DNA from: Caldisphaera sp046536515
GTDB taxonomy: Archaea > Thermoproteota > Thermoprotei_A > Sulfolobales > Acidilobaceae
Assembly: GCF_046536515.1 (NCBI RefSeq)
Contig: NZ_JAWDMQ010000029.1
Coordinates: forward strand, 1-17,131
Direction of reading: 5' to 3'
DNA: 17,131 nt
Shown: positions 1 to 11,008 of the stretch, piece after piece
Position numbering within the stretch: position 1 is the first letter of the stretch
Layout of the letters: each line of letters starts with the position of its first letter
Program-made: the position numbers and the translations under genes
Notes under the pieces: generated by a model
What the model was told of the DNA's origin: nothing
What the model saw: the letters and a program-made list of their open reading frames with translations, nothing else
Databases searched by the model: none

Positions 1-849
1 ATAACTGATGGGGTTGTAATACTGAAGAGCAAGATAATAAAAAGAAAATTGATTAGGCTTATGGAAATAAGAAAGATGAGGGGGAATGAGATAAGCGTAG
101 GAGAAGTACCATTTATAATAGTACCCGATGATGCTGTAGTCATAAATATTCCTGAAAGTACTCGAGGAATGCCATCAGCCACAAATCCAGAAAGCGTGAT
201 AAAATTAAAATTTAAATATAGTGATTACAAGATAGAATTTCCTAAAGGTTCACAGACATTATTCGTTATTCATCCGAGTATTGATCCTTTAATAATATCA
301 AGTTCCTTGGGAACTAGCATAATTCATGCAGAGAAATACAAGGTTATTTATAGATCATATTTACATGGAGAGAAGACAGTTAAAGATAGATTTGAGATGT
401 GCGCCAAAAACTTATCTTTAAATAATAAGGAAATTGGGGAGCTTATAAGTGTTGCATCTATTAATCCTACAAAATATTCTGTAGACGAGCTCTATTATAT
501 TGTTAATAAATTAGAGGAGAATATTAAGCCAAATATAGTAGTTGTCGAAGGTTTAGAAACACTTTATGATTTAACAAGCAGAGAATCTTTTATTAATTCT
601 CAATATAATAGCTTAATAAAAAGGATGGTAAATGGAATAACAGGCTATTATTTTACTAGAGGAACAAAAGAAAATTTATTGGATATACCTTTAATAAACT
701 TTTACGATAACATAATAAATGTAGAACCAGTTATTACATCAGAAGGGAGGTTTGTTAAAATAGAGCCAATAAGAATTGTCATGAAGGCAGCTCCATTTTT
801 TGAGATATTAGTTAACGCGGATTATATTGAAAAATGTATCAACATGTAA
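1..849 (+). CDS. KaiC/GvpD-like RecA-superfamily ATPase, C-terminal part (5' end outside window)
   Basis: The reading frame is open from base 1, so the gene is cut by the left edge; a TTG at 49 or ATG at 61 would be internal. The first visible residues (DGVVILKSK, then RLMEIRKMRGNE and PFIIVPDDAVV) resemble the end of a KaiC/RecA-type ATPase domain, where a late strand, the E-I-x-K-x-R-G segment and a short beta hairpin follow each other. The remaining ~210 residues look like a second, degenerate RecA-like domain: FVIHPSIDPLI lies where a Walker A would be expected but has no GxxxxGK, and PNIVVVEGLETLYDL resembles a Walker B strand. The Walker A of the first domain would be outside the window, so ATPase activity cannot be judged. 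Archaeal KaiC-like and GvpD-like proteins are signalling or regulatory ATPases; no neighbour indicates the process here. Family assignment is from pattern only. Confidence 0.6.
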   Translation: MTDGVVILKSKIIKRKLIRLMEIRKMRGNEISVGEVPFIIVPDDAVVINIPESTRGMPSATNPESVIKLKFKYSDYKIEFPKGSQTLFVIHPSIDPLIISSSLGTSIIHAEKYKVIYRSYLHGEKTVKDRFEMCAKNLSLNNKEIGELISVASINPTKYSVDELYYIVNKLEENIKPNIVVVEGLETLYDLTSRESFINSQYNSLIKRMVNGITGYYFTRGTKENLLDIPLINFYDNIINVEPVITSEGRFVKIEPIRIVMKAAPFFEILVNADYIEKCINM

Positions 850-1237
850 TCTATTAAAATATATTTAAGAGGCTTAATTCCTTATTACATAATTTAATTA
901 TATGGTATTAAAGGAAATAATTCCATTTTGCTAGATGGATTGCTCTTAGAAATAATTTTATATAAATCTTAAACGATTAAACTAAAATGTAAGAACTGAT
1001 CCTTAAGATAGGGAAACTTATGCATAGAATGACCTCATGTATTTCTTCTTTCATAGGAAAGCGAAATTATACAAAAATTAGTTTATTTAATAATAAATTT
1101 AAAAATACTTTTGCAATATACATTACACAACTTTTATACTCAAATTTGCGTGGAAAATTTATATCAAGATTAAATCACTCTAGTATAATAATTAAAATAT
1201 AATTAACTTAATAGTTTTGATTAATATAATATAATTA
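850..1237. other. AT-rich intergenic region without a recognisable gene
   Basis: This is strongly AT-rich DNA between the KaiC-like gene and the GC-rich element before the rRNA operon. A 60-codon open frame at 1020-1202 has no good ribosome binding site and a composition expected of random AT-rich DNA, so I do not call it. TATA-like stretches (around 1157-1165, 1195-1203 and 1221-1233) could serve as promoters for a transcript beginning near 1225-1240. Confidence 0.6.
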
Positions 1238-1317
1238 GCCCGCGGCCTTTAGCCCGGCGGCGCTGTACTAACAGGGAAGTGCTTCCCAGGATGAAGATAC
1301 AGCCTCAGGCTGCGGGT
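1238..1317 (+). ncRNA. GC-rich structured element, candidate small RNA of unknown class
   Basis: A GC-rich island of about 80 nt stands in AT-rich DNA, which in AT-rich thermophiles is a typical sign of a structured RNA. The ends pair: 1239-1248 (CCCGCGGCCT) with 1307-1316 (AGGCTGCGGG), ten continuous pairs including one G-U. Inside, GCTGTA (1262-1267) pairs with TACAGC (1298-1303), and GGGAA-GTGC-TTCCC at 1274-1287 forms a perfect tetraloop hairpin. A T-rich run (1321-1327) follows, as after many archaeal transcripts. It does not fit a tRNA (no T-loop, no U8), SRP RNA or RNase P RNA (too short, hallmark motifs missing), C/D RNA (no proper C and D boxes) or canonical H/ACA RNA (no ANA after the basal stem). 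It may instead belong to a long rRNA leader transcribed from a more distant promoter. Strand is inferred from the T-run and the G-U pair. Confidence 0.35.
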
Positions 1318-1365
1318 GCATTTTATTGAGGAAGTTATATAGGATTATTTAATAATACCGCAGCG

Positions 1366-1402
1366 TAAGTGTTATATACCCTGCGAATACTAATAGAATA
1401 CT
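1366..1402 (+). promoter_or_regulatory. Probable rRNA operon promoter
   Basis: TTATATA at 1372-1378 is a good archaeal TATA box. Transcription would start about 25 nt downstream, near 1400-1402, giving a leader of about 165 nt before 16S, a reasonable length for crenarchaea. The box is enclosed by an inverted repeat, CGCAG (1359-1363) and CTGCG (1381-1385). A second TATA-like stretch (TTATATA at 1335-1341) may act as an alternative start. Confidence 0.5.
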
Positions 1403-1564
1403 CGCGACTCAGCAGAAACTGAGCCGCTGAGCAATTAAAAATGGGGGTCTAAGCAAACCCTAAGAAAGGTATCTTAGGGCCGCTTTGATCCGACTAGGGC
1501 TTTGGTCAACAGGGACCACGAAGAGCTAAGGTGCTCTACCGCCTACGGTCCCTTGTGACCGTAA
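1402..1564 (+). other. Pre-rRNA 5' leader with hairpins
   Basis: This segment leads into 16S and is full of stable hairpins: CTCAG/CTGAG around 1407-1422, CCCTAAG (1458-1464) with CTTAGGG (1473-1479), and ACGGTC (1545-1550) with GACCGT (1557-1562) immediately before the mature 5' end. Bases 1496-1543 are the left arm of the 16S processing stem. No coding potential is visible. Confidence 0.6.
1496..1543 (+). other. 16S processing stem, left arm (bulge-helix-bulge)
   Basis: This 48-nt arm is the near-perfect complement of 3068-3115. The outer part (1496-1515 with 3096-3115) is 20 continuous pairs counting G-U. The inner part pairs GCTAAGGTGCT (1525-1535) with AGCACCTTAGC (3076-3086). Between them a 4-bp helix CACG/CGTG is flanked by offset A-rich bulges, the bulge-helix-bulge layout cut by the archaeal tRNA-splicing endonuclease during rRNA maturation. 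Confidence 0.85.
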
Positions 1565-3064
<1,500 letters not shown>

Positions 3065-3067
3065 AAT

Positions 3068-3115
3068 GGCGGGAAAGCACCTTAGCACGTGAAAGTTCCT
3101 GTTGATTGAAGCCCT
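3068..3115 (+). other. 16S processing stem, right arm
   Basis: This arm is complementary to 1496-1543 and begins 3-4 nt after the 16S 3' end. CGTG at 3088-3091 pairs with CACG of the left arm and AAA (3092-3094) is the bulge on this side. Cutting in both bulges would release pre-16S, which in archaea is typically ligated into a circle. Confidence 0.85.
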
Positions 3116-3184
3116 ATGCCAAATGCAACTCACAAGAATTACCTTGTGAGTGAAGGGCGTTAGGAAGCCTATTAGACTTCCAAT
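3116..3184 (+). other. Internal transcribed spacer with hairpin, no tRNA
   Basis: The spacer carries a perfect 8-bp hairpin, CTCACAAG (3129-3136) with CTTGTGAG (3143-3150), loop AATTAC. No tRNA cloverleaf can be folded, in contrast to many euryarchaeal operons with a spacer tRNA-Ala. Confidence 0.7.
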
Positions 3185-3268
3185 GAGCGCCACCCTGTAG
3201 ACACCTGGCTGGTTGGATGTCTAAATCTACATCCAGCCTGCCCAGGGGTACCAACTAGTTACCAACCC
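3185..3268 (+). other. 23S processing stem, left arm
   Basis: The strand complements 6342-6422. GCGCCACCCTGTA here matches TACAGGGTGGCGC at 6410-6422, ACATCCAGCC matches GGCTGGATGT at 6376-6385, and CCAACTAGTTACC pairs with GGTGCTAGTTGG at 6353-6364. Between the first two blocks, GTCT and GGAC can make a short helix flanked by unpaired bases, compatible with a bulge-helix-bulge site, although its exact register is less clear than for 16S. Confidence 0.75.
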
Positions 3269-3271
3269 TAG

Positions 3272-6341
<3,070 letters not shown>

Positions 6342-6422
6342 AACCTTGGGCTGGTGCTAGTTGGCTCCTGGTTGGGCTGGATGTGGAGGACAAATCTGAT
6401 CAGCAGGTTTACAGGGTGGCGC
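6342..6422 (+). other. 23S processing stem, right arm
   Basis: This segment pairs with 3185-3268, as described for the left arm. It ends directly before the T-rich terminator region. Confidence 0.75.
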
Positions 6423-6482
6423 TTTTAATTTATCTTAATTTATCTTAAAATTTATTAAATTAAAATTTATTAAAAAATAATT
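6423..6482. terminator. AT-rich bidirectional termination region
   Basis: The rRNA operon and trpB converge here. The stretch consists of T- and A-runs with two small direct repeats: TTAATTTATC at 6425-6434 and 6435-6444, and AAAATTTATTAAA at 6447-6459 and 6462-6474. Archaeal termination depends mainly on T-rich tracts, so this region could stop transcripts from both sides. Confidence 0.5.
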
Positions 6483-6483
6483 T

Positions 6484-7782
6484 TTATTTCTTATTAAATC
6501 CTAATACATCTGCATAATTTCCCAAATCTAACAAACCATGACCTGAAAAACTAATCAATACTGTTTTCTTTTCTCTATTTTTCTTAGCTTTCTCTGCTAT
6601 TTCTCCTAAAATAGGCAAGGCATGGGCTGTTTCTGGTGCAGGAATATAACCTTCTGTTTCTGCAAAAAGTTTAGCCCACTTAAATGTTTCTTCTTGACTA
6701 TAATCTCTTGCTTCAACTATACCTTTACTCATAAGTAGGCTTAAGGTTGGCGCAACTGCATGGTATCTTAATCCGCCAGCATATATAGGCGGAGGTATAA
6801 AATTGCTACCAATGGTATACATTTTTAATTGAGGCAATATCATTGCAGTATCAGGAAAATCATATTTGTAGATGCCTTGGGTCATCTTGGGAACTTCTGT
6901 AGAGCCCGATGCTATGTATTTTCTTTTTACCTCTCCCTTCCTTAATTCTTCTCCTAAAAATGGATATGCAAGGGCTGCATAATTTGATCCTCCACCAACA
7001 ACTCCTATTATGTAATCAGGGTCTTCGCCTATTTCTTCCATTTGCACCTTAGCTTCCATGCCTGCTATAGTCTTAAACATTATATCTGAATTTACTACGC
7101 TTCCTACAACATATTTTCCTCCATTATCCATAGCATATTTAACTGCTTCACTAATCGCAATACCTAAAGAGCCTGGATTGTTTGGATCTTTTGATAATAA
7201 TTCCCTTCCAAAATCAGTTAAATCGGATGGACTTGGATTAACCTCAGCTCCATACATCATCATTAAATATTTTCTATAAGGCTTTGCATAATAGCTTGTC
7301 CTAACCATAAATACATATGCCTTCATTTTGAATAGAGCAGATGCTAATGAAACTGCAGATCCCCATTGACCTGCTCCTGTTTCAGTTGATACAAATCTAG
7401 CATTATCATTTTTAGCATAATAAACATGAGCTAGTGCGCTGTTAATTTTATGTGATCCTGTATATGTATAGCTCTCCATTTTCATATAAATTTTAATCAT
7501 GTTGTCAAACTTTTCTTCTAGCCTCTTTGCCCTTATTATTGGTGTAGGTCTTCCAACTTGTAAATATCTTTCCAAAAGTTCTTCTGGTATTTTTATCAAC
7601 CTTTCTTGTGAAAATTCGTATTCTAATACTTTTGTAGGTAAAACAGTTTTCAAAATTTCAAATGATTTACCAGTCACATCTCTTGGTTCCGGTAACCTTT
7701 CAGGCAAATCAGGTAATATATTATACCAAAACTCAGGAATCCTATCTTGGGGCAAGTCATACCTAACCAAATCCTTTACCAC
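6484..7782 (-). CDS. trpB: Tryptophan synthase beta chain, TrpB2 type
   Basis: The 432-residue protein is a cytosolic PLP enzyme that condenses indole with serine to give tryptophan. SHKIN holds the PLP lysine (K112), TETGAGQWG the catalytic glutamate (E134), VGGGSNYAA (262-270) binds the PLP phosphate, and FSGHGLLDL lies near the C-terminus. The N-terminal extension before the core and the sequence around YTYTGSHK mark the TrpB2 group, which usually lacks the residues for tight TrpA contact. No trpA is next to it, consistent with a stand-alone role in indole use or serine deamination. The start is GTG, preceded by AGGTGG (7792-7797) about 9 nt upstream. It stands alone and diverges from the M20 hydrolase gene. 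Confidence 0.95.
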   Translation of the reverse strand: MVKDLVRYDLPQDRIPEFWYNILPDLPERLPEPRDVTGKSFEILKTVLPTKVLEYEFSQERLIKIPEELLERYLQVGRPTPIIRAKRLEEKFDNMIKIYMKMESYTYTGSHKINSALAHVYYAKNDNARFVSTETGAGQWGSAVSLASALFKMKAYVFMVRTSYYAKPYRKYLMMMYGAEVNPSPSDLTDFGRELLSKDPNNPGSLGIAISEAVKYAMDNGGKYVVGSVVNSDIMFKTIAGMEAKVQMEEIGEDPDYIIGVVGGGSNYAALAYPFLGEELRKGEVKRKYIASGSTEVPKMTQGIYKYDFPDTAMILPQLKMYTIGSNFIPPPIYAGGLRYHAVAPTLSLLMSKGIVEARDYSQEETFKWAKLFAETEGYIPAPETAHALPILGEIAEKAKKNREKKTVLISFSGHGLLDLGNYADVLGFNKK

Positions 7783-7866
7783 AAAGGTTGACCACCTAAG
7801 CTTAGTTGTTTTATAAGGGTTTAAAAATTTTTATCCAAATACATATAATAGCAAATAGTAAATTTT
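7783..7866. promoter_or_regulatory. Divergent promoter region trpB / M20 hydrolase
   Basis: For the minus strand, CTTATAAAAC (centre about 7815) and TTTTTAAACC (about 7825) are TATA candidates at suitable distance from trpB. For the plus strand, ACATATAAT (7841-7849) lies about 22 nt before the ATG at 7867, which suggests a leaderless or nearly leaderless mRNA. No operator-like repeat is evident. Confidence 0.5.
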
Positions 7867-9117
7867 ATGCGGGTGGTGAATTTGGAAGAAAATTTTGTAG
7901 TAAAGGTAACTTCTGACTTGATAAAAATTAACTCCCAAAACCCTCCTGGTTATACTAAAGATGTTGCAGAATATATAAAGGATTTGCTTGATAATTATGG
8001 AATAAAATATGAAATATATGAATTTGAGAAAAACAAGCCAAATATAATTGCTAAAATAGGAAATGGATCACCAACTCTTATATTAAATGGGCATATGGAT
8101 GTTGTCCCTCCTGGAGATGAAAGTAAATGGATTTACAATCCTTTTTCAGGAAAAATAGTTGACGATAAGATTTTTGGCAGAGGAGCAACTGATATGAAAG
8201 GAGGCTTAGCTACAATACTTGTCTCTACATTACAGCTATCATCTATTATAGAAAAATCCTCAGGTTCATTGATTTTTGTTGCTTCTGCCGATGAAGAAGT
8301 TGGTGGTCATGCTGGTATGAAAGGCTTAGTTGAAAGAAATTTAATTAAAGGAGATGCAGCATTAATAGCTGAGCCTTCAGGCTATAATAGGGTTTCTATA
8401 GGTGAAAAAGGGCTTTGTCAGACAAAAATTTTAACTAAAGGAATTCCATCTCATGGAAGCATGCCGATACTTGGAGAAAATGCTATATTAAAGATGTATA
8501 AAGCAATAGAAATAGCAAAAGAAACTATTGATGAAATAAACTCAAAAATAGTTGTCCCAAAAGATGTAGAGTTTGCTATAAAAGAAACATCAAAAACTTA
8601 TGAATCAGTTATAAAAGAAAGGAAAATAAACATTGCAATTGAAGATATTGAAAAACAGCTTAAATCAATCTCATTTAACCCTGGAGTTATAAGAGGAGGA
8701 AGTAAGATAAACATGGTTCCAGATTATTGTGAAGTAGAATTGGATATGAGAACTCCTCCTGGTTGCAAATGTGAAAATGTTAGGAATTTATTGAAAAATA
8801 AACTTAGCAATATTGCTGAAATATATCCTATTGATACAAGTGAAGCAAACTTTACATCAGTTGAAGAAAGAATAACTAAGATAGCATTGAATTCTGTAGA
8901 AAAGATTCTTAATAAGAAACCTGAACTTCATATAGAATCTGGTGCAACCGATGGAAGATACTTAAGATCAATAGGAATACCAACTATTATTTACGGTCCC
9001 GGAGAGCTCTTTTTAGCTCATTCTTATAATGAATATGTTAATATTTACGACTTAAAAATGGCCTTAAAAGTAACAAAGAACATTATAACAGAGTTTTTAA
9101 ATATAAAAAGCAGTTGA
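7867..9117 (+). CDS. M20-family metallohydrolase (ArgE/DapE-like)
   Basis: The 416-residue protein is a di-zinc amidohydrolase of the acetylornithine deacetylase / succinyl-diaminopimelate desuccinylase / carboxypeptidase type. Expected ligands are visible: H76 in NGHMDVVPPG, D109 in GRGATDMKGG, catalytic E143 and ligand E144 in ADEEVGG, E169 in AEPSG, and H385 in LAHSYNEYV. H196 in GIPSHGSMP begins the lid/dimerisation domain (about 185-300). SGATDGR (358-364) is the substrate-side motif. The substrate cannot be read from the sequence; deacylation of an N-acyl amino acid or a small peptide is the family norm. The start is uncertain: ATG 7867 fits a leaderless mRNA, but GTG 7873 and 7876 and TTG 7882 are in frame. 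No arginine or lysine biosynthesis genes adjoin it. Confidence 0.9.
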   Translation: MRVVNLEENFVVKVTSDLIKINSQNPPGYTKDVAEYIKDLLDNYGIKYEIYEFEKNKPNIIAKIGNGSPTLILNGHMDVVPPGDESKWIYNPFSGKIVDDKIFGRGATDMKGGLATILVSTLQLSSIIEKSSGSLIFVASADEEVGGHAGMKGLVERNLIKGDAALIAEPSGYNRVSIGEKGLCQTKILTKGIPSHGSMPILGENAILKMYKAIEIAKETIDEINSKIVVPKDVEFAIKETSKTYESVIKERKINIAIEDIEKQLKSISFNPGVIRGGSKINMVPDYCEVELDMRTPPGCKCENVRNLLKNKLSNIAEIYPIDTSEANFTSVEERITKIALNSVEKILNKKPELHIESGATDGRYLRSIGIPTIIYGPGELFLAHSYNEYVNIYDLKMALKVTKNIITEFLNIKSS

Positions 9118-9136
9118 AAACAATTTTTATGTAGAA

Positions 9137-9181
9137 AGATATTTATACTACTAAATTTATTAAATATAGTTGGTGAAAGAA
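9137..9181 (+). promoter_or_regulatory. Promoter and ribosome binding site of the peroxiredoxin gene
   Basis: ATATTTATA (9139-9147) is a TATA box with an expected start near 9168. GGTGA (9172-9176) complements the 16S tail and lies 5 nt before the ATG at 9182, which decides that start over the upstream TTG (9170) and GTG (9173). Confidence 0.55.
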
Positions 9182-9769
9182 ATGATAGATGTTGGAGTAC
9201 AAGCACCTGAATTTAAATCTAAGGCTTATTTCCCTGCAGAGAATAAGGTTAAAGAGATAAAGCTAAGCGATTATAGAGGAAAATGGGTTATATTGACATT
9301 CCATCCAGGAGACTTTACATTTGTATGCGCTACCGATTTAGAGGCATTCCAAGCCCATTATGAAAAGTTTAAAGAAAACAACGCTGAAGTATTGGGCGTT
9401 AGCACTGATTCCGTATATTCACACAAGGTTTGGGTAGAAACAAGCCCAAGAGTTAGCAAAGTTAAATTCCCACTAGTTGATGATATTAAGAAAGAAATTT
9501 CATCAGCATATGGTTTCTTAAATCCAACAAGCGGTATGACAAGAAGAGGCACAGTAATAATAAATCCAGATGGTGTAGTTGAATACGTTGCAGTATTTAA
9601 TGATAGACTTGGTAAAGATGTACCACATATATATAATGCCTTCATTAATTTAAAGTATCTATACGAACATCCACCAAAGCCAGAAGAATTCGATATCATA
9701 GCAGCTAACAAGGGAGAAGGATTCCAATCTATCAGGATTAGAATACCCGATAGTATTGGAAAATTATAA
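9182..9769 (+). CDS. Peroxiredoxin (AhpC/TSA family), single-cysteine
   Basis: The 195-residue cytosolic protein reduces hydrogen peroxide and organic peroxides. The thioredoxin-like fold carries the signature HPGDFTFVCATD, which fits PxxxTxxC with P42, T46 and peroxidatic C49 (counted from ATG 9182). Further family landmarks are VLGVSTDSVYSHKVW, FPLVDD and RRGTVIINPDG with the conserved active-site arginine region. There is no other cysteine in the protein, so no resolving Cys is available; turnover would need an external thiol or partner, i.e. 1-Cys behaviour. The motif reads VCATD where many relatives have VCPTE. The C-terminal tail (about 150-195) is typical of the longer archaeal Prx6-like proteins, though it lacks their usual extra cysteines. 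It is transcribed alone; a T-rich tract follows the stop codon. Confidence 0.93.
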   Translation: MIDVGVQAPEFKSKAYFPAENKVKEIKLSDYRGKWVILTFHPGDFTFVCATDLEAFQAHYEKFKENNAEVLGVSTDSVYSHKVWVETSPRVSKVKFPLVDDIKKEISSAYGFLNPTSGMTRRGTVIINPDGVVEYVAVFNDRLGKDVPHIYNAFINLKYLYEHPPKPEEFDIIAANKGEGFQSIRIRIPDSIGKL

Positions 9770-9829
9770 CCTTTTTTATATATAAGGATATAATTCCTTT
9801 CTTTTTTATAATTATTTTTGGTGTGAAGA
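9770..9829 (+). promoter_or_regulatory. Terminator tract and promoter before mrp
   Basis: CCTTTTTTATA directly after the peroxiredoxin stop is a likely termination tract. AAGGA/TCCTT (9784-9788, 9795-9799) can form a small hairpin. TATATAAGG near 9777-9786 or TTTATAAT (9806-9813) may be the TATA box of the next gene, and GGTG at 9820-9823 is its ribosome binding site. Confidence 0.4.
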
Positions 9830-10750
9830 TTGAGCTTCAGAATTAAAAATGAGGAATTTAAGGAAAAATCTTCAAAAAATGCAGCCTATGACTACAAAGA
9901 ACAAGCTCAGAGAATGAAAGCAATGCAAGATGAACAGAAAAAAGTAGTTGAAAAAATGAAAAAGATTCCATATAAGATTGCGATTCTTAGCAGCAAAGGA
10001 GGCGTTGGAAAATCCTTCGTTACATCTAACCTAGCAATAGCCCTTAGTTCATTAGGGAAAAATGTAGCTATATTAGATGCAGACTTTCATGGGCCTAGTA
10101 TACCAAAAATGCTTGGAGTAAATTTATCGAAAGGTTTGTTAGCTAAAGATGATGGTTCTATTATTCCAGCTGTAAGCAAGCACGGAGTTAAAGTAATTTC
10201 AGTAGGTTTAATGCTACCTCAGGAAGATACACCAGTTATTTGGAGAGGTTCTATAAAGACTACAGCCATTAGACAACTATTAGCATATACTGATTGGGAA
10301 GGGATAGAATATCTTTTAATAGATTTACCACCAGGAACTGGAGATGAACAATTAACTATAGCTCAAACAATACCGCATTTAACAGGATTTCTACTAGTAA
10401 CAATACCAAGTGAAATTTCTAAATATGTAGTAAAGAAAGCAGCAAATTTTGCTCAAAAACTTAATGTGCCTATAATAGGGATTGTTGAGAATATGAGCTA
10501 TTTCAAATGCGATGATGGAAAAACATATTATATTTTTGGGAAAGGAGCAGCGGAGGAAATTTCTAATGAATATAATATCCAATTTTTAGGAAAAATACCA
10601 ATTGATCCTAAGATAAGAGAAAGCAATGATAACGGCATTGCGTTCTTTATAGATTATCCAGACTTAGAAGCATCTAAGATGTTTATGGATATTTCAAAGA
10701 AGTTTATAGATATTATAGAAAATAAAGAAAAGAAAATTACATCAACATAA
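9830..10750 (+). CDS. Mrp/NBP35-family P-loop ATPase (ApbC-like)
   Basis: The 306-residue SIMIBI-class ATPase belongs to the family that carries and transfers Fe-S clusters to apoproteins in the cytosol. It shows a deviant Walker A, SSKGGVGKS (54-62), ILDADFHGPS (81-90) for switch I, LLIDLPPGTGDEQ (162-174) as Walker B/switch II, and VENMSYF (219-225). In Mrp/NBP35 proteins the last motif is normally followed by a CxxC that binds the bridging cluster; here it reads FKCDDG with only C227, so cluster binding is doubtful. The N-terminal ~45 residues form a charged helix with no DUF59 domain. The start is TTG, with GGTG six bases upstream; no other close start is in frame. The gene converges with rpl23 with only 2 nt between the stop codons. 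Confidence 0.9.
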   Translation: MSFRIKNEEFKEKSSKNAAYDYKEQAQRMKAMQDEQKKVVEKMKKIPYKIAILSSKGGVGKSFVTSNLAIALSSLGKNVAILDADFHGPSIPKMLGVNLSKGLLAKDDGSIIPAVSKHGVKVISVGLMLPQEDTPVIWRGSIKTTAIRQLLAYTDWEGIEYLLIDLPPGTGDEQLTIAQTIPHLTGFLLVTIPSEISKYVVKKAANFAQKLNVPIIGIVENMSYFKCDDGKTYYIFGKGAAEEISNEYNIQFLGKIPIDPKIRESNDNGIAFFIDYPDLEASKMFMDISKKFIDIIENKEKKITST

Positions 10751-10752
10751 AT

Positions 10753-11007
10753 TTATAGAAGTCCAAACTTTGTTGCTATATCAGCTGCTTTATATTCTTT
10801 TGAAAGCTTTACCATAGCTTTCTTTTCTCCTCTAGGAGTTATTAAAGTATTAACGGATTCTACCTTAACATTATATAAATTCTCTATTGCCTCTTTAATT
10901 TTTTGCTTGTTAGCATCTCTTGCAACAATGAAAGTTAGTGTGTTACTTTCTTCCATTAGTCTTGATGCTTTTTCACTCATAACTATTTTCAAAATAATTT
11001 CCTTCAT
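10753..11007 (-). CDS. rpl23: Ribosomal protein L23 (uL23)
   Basis: The protein of about 84 residues binds 23S domain III at the polypeptide exit and helps dock SRP and other nascent-chain factors. MSEKASRLMEESNTLTFIV, the DANKQKIKEAIENLYNVKV segment and the VNTLITPRGEKKA hairpin match archaeal L23. ATG at 11007 is preferred over GTG at 11016 because AGGTGA (11013-11018) lies 5 nt before it and overlaps the GTG. The gene begins 1 nt after the L4 stop, indicating translational coupling. L2 would normally follow, but the next gene is the converging mrp. Confidence 0.95.
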   Translation of the reverse strand: MKEIILKIVMSEKASRLMEESNTLTFIVARDANKQKIKEAIENLYNVKVESVNTLITPRGEKKAMVKLSKEYKAADIATKFGLL

Positions 11008-11008
11008 T

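Noticed and set aside
1020..1202. 60-codon open frame before the rRNA operon
   Set aside because: There is no ribosome binding site, the residue composition is that of random AT-rich DNA, and no family resemblance is seen.
1238..1320. tRNA-like reading of the GC-rich island (TAGCCCGGCGG resembles a D arm)
   Set aside because: There is no T-loop consensus, no U8 and no anticodon arm of the right size.
1238..1564. SRP RNA or RNase P RNA
   Set aside because: The hallmark motifs of neither RNA are present, and the GC-rich fold is only about 80 nt long.
9490..9520. C-box-like TGATGA on the minus strand within the peroxiredoxin gene
   Set aside because: No correctly spaced D box or terminal stem accompanies it.
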